Shown: positions 22,395-27,908 of the stretch, piece by piece
How positions within the stretch are numbered: position 1 is the stretch's first letter
Layout of the letters: each line of letters begins with the position of its first letter
Origin: CAYUEN01 sp964443745
GTDB taxonomy: Bacteria; Campylobacterota; Campylobacteria; Campylobacterales; QNZT01
Reading direction: 5' to 3'
DNA length: 27,908 nucleotides
NCBI GenBank assembly: GCA_964443745.1
Contig: CAYUEN010000023.1
Span: 1 to 27,908 of the forward strand
The notes under the pieces: model-generated
Told to the model about the DNA's origin: nothing
The model's input: only the letters and a program-made list of their open reading frames with translations
Databases searched by the model: none
Program-made: the position numbers and the translations under genes

Positions 22395-23306
22395 CTAAAC
22401 GAGATCTTTGAGTCTGAAGTCGTAGTTGTAGGCGTCGGTATGACAGACATCAAAACATCTGCCGCACAGCGTACAGTCTCCGTTGACGACAAGTTGTTTC
22501 GTGATCCCTTTTTCGGCACGTTTTTTGTCGTATTTGGGCTTGATGAATTCCAATACATGATCTTCAAAACAAGCGCTCAAACAGGCGCCGCAGTGGTCGC
22601 ATTTGTTCATATCCCACTGCACTTTCGTCAGACTCGCCCACCCCAGAAAGTTGTAGGTCGTTCCCACCGGGCAGACATATTTGCACCATGCACGCCTGGA
22701 GTAGAAAATCTCTATCAGCAAAACCACCAATACCCAGATCGCCGCCAGGCTCCAACCGTAGGTGATGACCCGACTTATGATTCCTATCGGGTTGATCACT
22801 TCGAAGACGAGGTAACCATCGATCGCCGCCGCCGCGAGGAAGATGGCCCAGAAAAGAAAGCGCACGTTGGGATTGAACTTGCGCTCTTTGATGATCTTTT
22901 TACGCACCAGTTTCTGATGGATATGCTCTCCGATCTCGCTGAGTAATCCATAAGGGCAAACCCAAGAACAGTACGCCTTGCCTCCCGCGATCAGATAGAA
23001 GAAGATGAGTGTCGCACTTCCGATGATGACGTTGGTGTGGATGTGGTGTTCGGCCGCGAAAATCTCCAGCGCCGTGAAGGGATCGATCAGGTGAAAGCCA
23101 AGCAGCCTCGATCCGTTGAGCGTTCCCTCCAGAAACTGTATATCTATGAAAAAAGAGAGGAAAAAGGCGAGATTGATCAAGATAACACTCAGCCATCTCC
23201 AACCACGAATCGTCAGTCTCGTTTTCCCCTCTTTGGTCTTGTAGTAGAAAGTCGACAAAAAAGGAGCGTTGACCAACTCTCTCACACTGGCGTTGTACCT
23301 GTCCAT
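22395..23306 (-). CDS. nosH: NosH, membrane iron-sulfur quinol-oxidising protein (NapH-like)
   Basis: A 303-residue membrane protein predicted to take electrons from menaquinol and pass them to NosG and the Nos cytochromes. There are about four membrane helices. Two CxxxCP motifs lie at the membrane face (Cys113/Cys117, CSWVCP; Cys208/Cys212, CKYVCP). Two 4Fe-4S motifs follow at the cytoplasmic C-terminus (Cys236-239-242-246 and Cys278-281-284-288). This layout is that of NapH/NosH. AGGAGG about 6 nt before the ATG is the best ribosome site in the cluster. It lies 24 nt after nosC2. In Wolinella-type clusters NosG and NosH replace the NosR system; no nosR is visible here. Confidence 0.93.
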   Translation of the reverse strand: MDRYNASVRELVNAPFLSTFYYKTKEGKTRLTIRGWRWLSVILINLAFFLSFFIDIQFLEGTLNGSRLLGFHLIDPFTALEIFAAEHHIHTNVIIGSATLIFFYLIAGGKAYCSWVCPYGLLSEIGEHIHQKLVRKKIIKERKFNPNVRFLFWAIFLAAAAIDGYLVFEVINPIGIISRVITYGWSLAAIWVLVVLLIEIFYSRRAWCKYVCPVGTTYNFLGWASLTKVQWDMNKCDHCGACLSACFEDHVLEFIKPKYDKKRAEKGITKQLVVNGDCTLCGRCFDVCHTDAYNYDFRLKDLV

Positions 23307-23330
23307 TGTCCCCTCCTGCTCACATTTTCG

Positions 23331-23864
23331 TTATTGTTCGGCGGTAGCGGCTTTGAGTTTCGCTTCGAAAGTCGAAATCTCTTCCGCCAGAGACTCGAGC
23401 TGTTTTTCATCCATATTGCCCAAAAGACCGTACATAACATAATTTTTGCGTTTACCGCTCTTGAAATCATGCAAGGCGTTCAAAATTTTTTCTTTGGAAT
23501 CGCCCATCAACTTGGGTCCGATCACACCTTCGCCGATGGCGCCATGGCAGGAGGCGCAACTCTTCTTGTAGAGAGGGCTGACTTTGAACGCCGCGATATT
23601 ACCCGCTTTTTCCTTCAGCGCCTTGAGCTTTTTCTGTACTTCGTCCTCTTTTTGGCTCATGCCGGTTGTGGCAGCCGGCTGGACCGAGGGTGTTTGCTTG
23701 GGCACATTTTCCTTAACCTTTATCTTTTTGTCCTCCATCGAGGTGCTTTTGATTAGCTCCGCGATTCTCTGATATTTATTCGCTTCAATATCCAGTTTTG
23801 CCATAAAAGCGACGGCCCATGCAGCCAGAGCCACAGCGATCAACGCGATAACGTGTCTTATCAT
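23331..23864 (-). CDS. nosC2: NosC2, membrane-anchored monoheme cytochrome c
   Basis: A 177-residue cytochrome with an N-terminal membrane anchor (HVIALIAVALAAWAVAFMA) and a charged linker to about 90. The heme domain has CASCH at 103-107, GVIGPKLMG and a likely distal Met in KNYVMYGLL (about Met144). It would carry electrons from NosG/H toward NosZ in the periplasm. It overlaps nosC1 by 4 nt (ATGA). It is a paralogue of NosC1: both share GVIGP(K/S)L and DFK(S/T)GK(K/R)KN. No Shine-Dalgarno stronger than GAGGGGAAATG-like purines is needed, given the overlap. Confidence 0.92.
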   Translation of the reverse strand: MIRHVIALIAVALAAWAVAFMAKLDIEANKYQRIAELIKSTSMEDKKIKVKENVPKQTPSVQPAATTGMSQKEDEVQKKLKALKEKAGNIAAFKVSPLYKKSCASCHGAIGEGVIGPKLMGDSKEKILNALHDFKSGKRKNYVMYGLLGNMDEKQLESLAEEISTFEAKLKAATAEQ

Positions 23865-24424
23865 TTCCCTCTCCTCATTTTTCTGATCTCTTTGTTGAAA
23901 TTCGCGATCTCGTCCGCCATACGGCGAAGCGTTGCGTCATCCAGTTGCAACACCAACTCCCGCATCAGGACGTTTTTCTTTTTTCCGGTCTTGAAATCCA
24001 TAATCCGCTGATAGATGAACTCTCCATCTTTATCCAGAAGCGACGGTCCGATCACACCGTTGGCGTAGTCGTCATGACATGGCGAACATCTGATGATGTA
24101 ATCTTTGCTCAGCCTCTTGATCATCAGCGTAATCCGCACCTTTTCGTAAGGCGATTTGATGTTCAGGTAGGCATCGATCGTCGTACGCGTCTTTTGCGGC
24201 TCTTCGGTGACATTTTTCTCTTTGTTGTACGAGTAGTAAAATTGACCGCTGTTGCTTTTGGAAGGCCCCTCTTTCACCTCGGTTTTGACGACGTTTTCCG
24301 TCACCTTGATCGAGGGTGCCGCACCTTTTGCCGACTCCCCCTCTTTTTTTTGTTCCTTTTCGCCGCAACCGCCCAACACCAACAGGCCGCACAACAGTGC
24401 GGATATCCATCTTTTATCAACCAT
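23861..24424 (-). CDS. nosC1: NosC1, lipoprotein monoheme cytochrome c
   Basis: The 187-residue partner of NosC2. It begins with a lipoprotein signal (LLVLGGC, lipid Cys 20) rather than a membrane helix. A Lys/Glu/Ser-rich linker is followed by the heme motif CSPCH at 113-117, GVIGPSLL, and a likely distal Met in KNVLMREL (about Met154). The presence of two related monoheme cytochromes between nosG and nosH is diagnostic of the Wolinella-type nos cluster. I choose the ATG at 24424, which overlaps the end of nosG by 8 nt; a longer frame to 24529 lies inside nosG and adds an Arg-rich N-terminus unlike a signal. Exact electron order with NosC2 is unknown. Confidence 0.92.
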   Translation of the reverse strand: MVDKRWISALLCGLLVLGGCGEKEQKKEGESAKGAAPSIKVTENVVKTEVKEGPSKSNSGQFYYSYNKEKNVTEEPQKTRTTIDAYLNIKSPYEKVRITLMIKRLSKDYIIRCSPCHDDYANGVIGPSLLDKDGEFIYQRIMDFKTGKKKNVLMRELVLQLDDATLRRMADEIANFNKEIRKMRRGK

Positions 24425-25217
24425 GATCTTTCTCTTTCCCCTTCCCGTAAATATCCTCGTACGTCGCACGCGGAACGATCTGCAACACCTGCGTCGGACA
24501 AAGCTCCACACAGGCACCGCAACCGACACACGCTTCTCTGATTTCCGGTATCAATCCGCCGTTTTTGGAAACCATTCCGATCGCATCTTTCGGATCGGGA
24601 TGAAACGGACACAGATCGGCACAGATCGTACACTCCTTGCCTCTGAACTCCTCGAGTTTCTGCAACAGCTTCTTCTGGAGTTCCGCTTTTTCGCTTTCGT
24701 CACCACGCATAATCACTTTGTGCTGCGCGTGTTCTTCTTTGCTCAAAACTTTCGTATGGTCGTAAATCCTATCGATCGCACTGTCGGGAACTTTTTTGCC
24801 GTAAAGCGCCAGGCATGCCTCCTCTTTTACGATCACCGCCATACCCATATGCACGTATTTGATTTCATCCTTCTCATGATCGAGGGCACCGGTAGGACAA
24901 GCCAGAATGCATGGAAACGCTTCGCAAAGATAGCATCCCCTCTTCAGCGGATCGATATAGGCCATCCCGACACTCGCTCCCCCTTCAATATCCTCCAGAA
25001 GAATCGAATCGTACGGACACACCTGCAGACACTGGCCGCATTTGATGCAGAGTTTGAGATAATCCTCCTCCTCCACCGCCCCCGGAGGTCTGAGCAACAA
25101 CTTCTCGGTCTTGAGCTTCGGTGCGTAATAGATACCCGCGGCGGCGGCTATACCGAGTACGCCAAGGCCCGTCGCCTGTTTGATGAAATCTCTTCTTTTT
25201 TTCTCTTCTGGTGTCAT
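24417..25217 (-). CDS. nosG: NosG, Tat-exported ferredoxin-like protein (NapG-like)
   Basis: A periplasmic 266-residue protein with a twin-arginine signal (KKRRDFIKQATG, then a hydrophobic AAAAGIYYA). Four 4Fe-4S sites are visible: Cys57-60-63-67, Cys95-98-103-107, Cys196-199-203 (with Cys135 as the likely fourth ligand) and Cys230-233-236-240. Like NapG it would accept electrons from NosH and pass them to the cytochromes. The start overlaps the nosD stop in ATGA, with GGAGGGGAGAG upstream. Length and cluster count match NosG/NapG well. The Cys-Cys spacing in the third site is not the classical one, as in NapG. Confidence 0.94.
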   Translation of the reverse strand: MTPEEKKRRDFIKQATGLGVLGIAAAAGIYYAPKLKTEKLLLRPPGAVEEEDYLKLCIKCGQCLQVCPYDSILLEDIEGGASVGMAYIDPLKRGCYLCEAFPCILACPTGALDHEKDEIKYVHMGMAVIVKEEACLALYGKKVPDSAIDRIYDHTKVLSKEEHAQHKVIMRGDESEKAELQKKLLQKLEEFRGKECTICADLCPFHPDPKDAIGMVSKNGGLIPEIREACVGCGACVELCPTQVLQIVPRATYEDIYGKGKEKDHG

Positions 25218-26434
25218 AACACTCTCCCCTCCAAGATTTTAGGGTGTTTGTCCGTCAAGAGCCTGACCGGCTCCGAAATAGGCGCGAGCTTGGCCAGGAA
25301 ATTGAGGATCGAAATCACCGGAGAACCGTAAAAAAACTTGACGTTGGGATTGAGCATCCAGAGTTTGTCCGCATAGTAGAAGAGATGATACGGCGTATCC
25401 CCTACGCCGTCCCGATCTCTATCGAATCCCTGATAATCATCCCAATAGTTGCCATCCCACACGTTTTCGGTTATTTTGGTGTTGTACGAATCGTTGATGA
25501 CGGTATCGATATTGCCCTTGAAAACGTTGTTTTTGAAAATGTTGTGCAGACTCAGGGAGTGAAAATGCACCCCTTCGCTGTTGTAGAGAATATAATTGTT
25601 TTCGATATGGTTGACCGTGTCGGGCTCAAAAGGCGACCTGTCTACGTACAACCCTCTGGCGCAGTAGAGAATATAGTTGTTTTTGATGGTGTAGTTCGAG
25701 CAATCTTTCAATCCGATACCAAGCCCCGTCGTACCAAGCGAATTGACGACGGTATTCCCGGTAGCGACGGTATCCCTGGAATACATGAAAAAGATACCGA
25801 CCGAATTGTGCGAAAACTTGTTGTCTTTGACGAAATTTTTACCGGTGTACATGAAATGAAGGGAGTACCTGCCGTATTCGCCGAAATTTTTCGCTATGAG
25901 ATTGCCATGCGAATACCAGACGACGAAATCCCTCGATCTGCTGATGTGATTGTGGGTAAGCGTATTGTCGTTGGAGTACCAGAGCCGAATCGCATCGCCC
26001 CGCAATCCCAGATCGAAAGGTTTGGAGGTGATGAAGTTCCGGCTGATATTGCATTCGGTGGATTGTACCATATCGATACCAAAAAGCGTATCCTCGATAC
26101 GGCAGTTGAGCACGTTGACATGATGGACCTTTTTTAGCGCCACACCCGCATCCACGTTTTCGTGCCTCGCTCCACTGTGACGAATCGTCAGGTTCTGCAG
26201 CGTGACGAACGGGCTTTTGATCGTGACCACCGTCCCTTTTCCATCTCCTTCGATGATCGCTTTTCTGTTTTTGCCGTCGATAATCAGCGGCTTGTCGATC
26301 GTAATGTTTCCTTTATAGAGGCCGGGAGGAAGATCGAGCTTCGATCCGCTTGGGGCATTGTTTATCGCATCCTGCAACATATTCGCCTGAAGCGACAATG
26401 CCAAAAATATCGGAATCAAACCCCTCGTTTTCAT
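25214..26434 (-). CDS. nosD: NosD, periplasmic right-handed beta-helix maturation factor
   Basis: A 406-residue secreted protein (signal GLIPIFLALSLQA). It consists of stacked CASH/PbH1 repeats of about 22 residues, for example NVLNCRIEDTLFGIDMVQSTEC, and NYILYCARGLYVD. YWDDYQGFDRDRDGVGDTPYHLF near residues 325-350 is the NosD C-terminal hallmark. NosD is needed for copper/sulfur loading of CuZ with NosF and NosY. The ATG lies 11 nt after the nosB stop; the ribosome site (GGGAAAA) is weak. Here nosD is separated from nosF-nosY by the electron-transfer genes, as in Wolinella. Confidence 0.95.
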   Translation of the reverse strand: MKTRGLIPIFLALSLQANMLQDAINNAPSGSKLDLPPGLYKGNITIDKPLIIDGKNRKAIIEGDGKGTVVTIKSPFVTLQNLTIRHSGARHENVDAGVALKKVHHVNVLNCRIEDTLFGIDMVQSTECNISRNFITSKPFDLGLRGDAIRLWYSNDNTLTHNHISRSRDFVVWYSHGNLIAKNFGEYGRYSLHFMYTGKNFVKDNKFSHNSVGIFFMYSRDTVATGNTVVNSLGTTGLGIGLKDCSNYTIKNNYILYCARGLYVDRSPFEPDTVNHIENNYILYNSEGVHFHSLSLHNIFKNNVFKGNIDTVINDSYNTKITENVWDGNYWDDYQGFDRDRDGVGDTPYHLFYYADKLWMLNPNVKFFYGSPVISILNFLAKLAPISEPVRLLTDKHPKILEGRVL

Positions 26435-26445
26435 ATTTTCCCGAT

Positions 26446-27228
26446 TCAGTGGAGCTTAGCTCTGAGTGCTTTTTTCTTCGAGACGATGGCCAACAGACTC
26501 AATGCACTGATCGCCAACAACAGCCAGAATCCGATCGTCGGATAGGAGTGTGTCGTAAACTGCGCGACCTTGCCATCACCGAAAACGGTGGGCATAAACG
26601 GCTTGATCTTGAACGCACCCCAATCATGCATATGATGACCGAACCAGTAGAGCCAGTAGGCGTAAAATCCCAAAAAAATCGCGGGCAACGCTACCGGTAT
26701 CAACATCAGATAATCGAGAATTTTCCAATCATACAACATATAGAAGACAAATAGCAGCGCCACGAATACCAGCGCATACGGCGCGATAGCTCTAAGATAC
26801 GGCGCACCCCGTTTCATCGGATCCATACCGATGAAGTGGTTGATCGTGTTCATCTCATGCACGTCGCCACTGAATCCATCGAAATGGTAATAGACGGGAA
26901 TTCCTTCCGGAAACGCCTCTTTTGGATAGTTTGGAGCTTCAAGCGCCACATACCATATAGGAGCGGTCGCGACGCTCAGCTCCGCATCCTCTTCGATCAT
27001 CTTCTTCAGATCTCCGGCGATCTCTTTGGGCGTATTGGGACTGACATAACGCCCCTTTTGATAATAGTTCCAGACTTTGTAGGCGATTGGAGGGATTTTA
27101 TCCGCCTTTCCCTCTTCTACGAGTTCGACAACGTTATGTGTGAACACTGCCGGTATCACAAACCAGTACATCAATATGCCGAACGCCAAAAAAGCGAAAA
27201 TTCTCGATTTGATCAAAGAGTTTTTCAT
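26446..27228 (-). CDS. nosB: NosB, membrane protein of Wolinella-type nos clusters
   Basis: A 260-residue membrane protein directly downstream of nosZ, the position of nosB in W. succinogenes. It has one N-terminal helix (IFAFLAFGILMYWFVIPAVFTHNV) and a large periplasmic loop with HFDGFSGDVHEMN. Three or four C-terminal helices follow (YALVFVALLFVFYML, DYLMLIPVALPAIFLGFYAYWLYWF, TIGFWLLLAISALSLLAIV). Several His residues (GHHMHDW) could bind metal or heme. The function is not established, but it is a marker of clade II N2O reducers. GGATGGGGAA precedes the ATG. A hairpin at 27322-27349 separates it from nosZ. Confidence 0.88.
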   Translation of the reverse strand: MKNSLIKSRIFAFLAFGILMYWFVIPAVFTHNVVELVEEGKADKIPPIAYKVWNYYQKGRYVSPNTPKEIAGDLKKMIEEDAELSVATAPIWYVALEAPNYPKEAFPEGIPVYYHFDGFSGDVHEMNTINHFIGMDPMKRGAPYLRAIAPYALVFVALLFVFYMLYDWKILDYLMLIPVALPAIFLGFYAYWLYWFGHHMHDWGAFKIKPFMPTVFGDGKVAQFTTHSYPTIGFWLLLAISALSLLAIVSKKKALRAKLH

Positions 27229-27321
27229 TTCCCCATCCTTTTCTCTTGATAATTGTAACGCAAAGTAGTCATATCACTATATACTATTTTGCCTTCCATT
27301 GAAAACAAAATGGTAGATAGG

Positions 27322-27349
27322 GGAGACAGCGGGCTGAGCCGCTGTCTCC
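27322..27349 (-). terminator. Hairpin between nosZ and nosB
   Basis: GGAGACAGCGG at 27322-27332 pairs perfectly with 27339-27349 (11 bp, 6-nt loop), 17 nt after the nosZ stop on the minus strand. Only a broken T-run (ATTTTGTTTTC) follows. It probably attenuates transcription or protects the nosZ message 3' end. The 139-nt nosZ-nosB gap (27229-27366) holds no gene. Confidence 0.6.
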
Positions 27350-27366
27350 AGGAAGTATGGATGCGA

Positions 27367-27908
27367 TTAGAACAGATTGGCGTTCTGATCGATCCATTTG
27401 AGATATTCGATGATATCGTCTACCTGCTCAGGTTTCATACCTTGATTTGGCATTCTGAGGTTGAAGTAGTTGATCATAGACTCAACATAGGGCTCTTTGT
27501 ATTTGCTCTTCGGATCGAGAACAAACTCTTTGACCCACTTCTCTCCGTTCTCGTGTCGGCTCAGTACACCCACGAGATCCGGACCGGAGCTGACCTTACC
27601 TACGACGTGGCAACCGTTACAACCACCCTCGAGGAATGCCTCTTTACCTCGTTTGGCCGCTTCGCTCATCGGCGTAGCGATTTTGGTAACGAGCAGATCT
27701 TTCGCCCTGATACCGACGTCCGCAGTTTTGACCATATATTGCCAGATCATGTTCTCGAAGAGAATCGCTTTTTCGAGATCACCCGCTTTCGCCGCCGCAT
27801 CGGCCTGCTTCTTCTGCTCAGGAATCTTGCCGTATTGATCGAGTGCGTCTTCTACGAGCGCTTTGACTGTCGGATACTTCTCGTAGTGGTTCTCTTTGAG
27901 GAACTTCA
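27367..27908 (-). CDS. nosZ: NosZ nitrous oxide reductase, C-terminal cytochrome c part (5' truncated)
   Basis: The frame is open to the window edge, so only the last 180 residues are seen. A charged helical linker (around NEKYPTV-like and PEQKKQADAAAKAGDLEKA segments) precedes a monoheme cytochrome c domain with GGCNGCHVVGK, SGPDLVGV and a likely distal Met in NLRMPNQGM. In Campylobacterota, cNosZ carries exactly such a C-terminal cytochrome domain after its CuZ propeller and CuA cupredoxin domains. The CuA ligands lie upstream and are not visible. The identity rests on this domain and on the nosB-D-G-C1-C2-H-F-L-Y genes downstream. A free cytochrome c would not show the long helical N-terminal extension. 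It reduces N2O to N2 in the periplasm. Confidence 0.88.
   Translation of the reverse strand, partial: KFLKENHYEKYPTVKALVEDALDQYGKIPEQKKQADAAAKAGDLEKAILFENMIWQYMVKTADVGIRAKDLLVTKIATPMSEAAKRGKEAFLEGGCNGCHVVGKVSSGPDLVGVLSRHENGEKWVKEFVLDPKSKYKEPYVESMINYFNLRMPNQGMKPEQVDDIIEYLKWIDQNANLF

Noticed and set aside
25244..26137. A 297-residue plus-strand frame opposite nosD
   Set aside because: nosD has clear beta-helix repeats and cluster context; the opposite frame is a shadow.
1..27908. Transposases, integrases, CRISPR arrays, tRNA or rRNA genes
   Set aside because: I looked for these throughout. All gaps are short and none shows cloverleaf-like, direct-repeat-spacer or terminal-repeat patterns; the few repeats present are the ones listed.

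Overview
This window looks like chromosomal DNA from a Campylobacterota (Epsilonproteobacteria) species that respires nitrogen oxides. The best evidence is a nitrous oxide reductase cluster of the Wolinella type, on the minus strand from about 27.9 kb down to 20.0 kb: nosZ with a fused C-terminal cytochrome c domain, then nosB, nosD, nosG, nosC1, nosC2, nosH, nosF, nosL and nosY, with no nosR. A second argument is the accB-accC / SurA-like / gltX / malic enzyme neighbourhood, which I recall as conserved in Campylobacter jejuni. Genes are densely packed, many overlap by 1-14 nt, no gene-free stretch exceeds about 300 nt, and several promoters show extended -10 (TGnTATAAT-like) elements. I see no tRNA, rRNA, insertion sequence, CRISPR array or phage gene.

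Region 1 (1-7.1 kb) is accessory and envelope-directed. It holds the end of a SPOR-domain protein, two tandem ELWxxDGT-repeat lipoproteins (probable eight-bladed beta-propellers), a divergent OmpR-like response regulator, a CAP-domain lipoprotein and a membrane-bound HisKA_2-type histidine kinase. Region 2 (7.2-17.0 kb) is a conserved core: biotin carboxyl carrier protein and biotin carboxylase, a SurA-like periplasmic chaperone, glutamyl-tRNA synthetase and malic enzyme. It is interrupted by three surface genes (9.0-13.3 kb): a von Willebrand A lipoprotein, an outer-membrane barrel-like protein and a large lipoprotein of unknown function.

Region 3 (17.0-19.45 kb) is a tetrapyrrole module. 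A precorrin-2 dehydrogenase/ferrochelatase (siroheme synthesis) with a small membrane protein is divergent from a fused two-domain siroheme decarboxylase (NirDL/AhbAB type) with a second small membrane protein. The expected product, didecarboxysiroheme, is an intermediate of heme d1 synthesis (for cytochrome cd1 nitrite reductase) or of the alternative heme pathway. The divergent promoter carries one FNR/CRP-type box, TTGATATCCGTCAA, lying 22 nt from the -10 element on both sides. It would therefore be centred at -41.5 for both transcripts.

Region 4 (19.45-27.9 kb) is the nos cluster. Its distal end carries two additions: a second NosL-like protein lacking the usual Cys copper motif, and a CetB/Aer-like PAS protein. 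Together regions 3 and 4 suggest a denitrification island in which cofactor supply, N2O reduction, electron delivery from menaquinol (NosG/H/C1/C2), copper-site maturation (NosD/F/Y/L) and possibly redox or energy sensing (the PAS protein) lie side by side. Functions are assigned by reading motifs; no database search was run.
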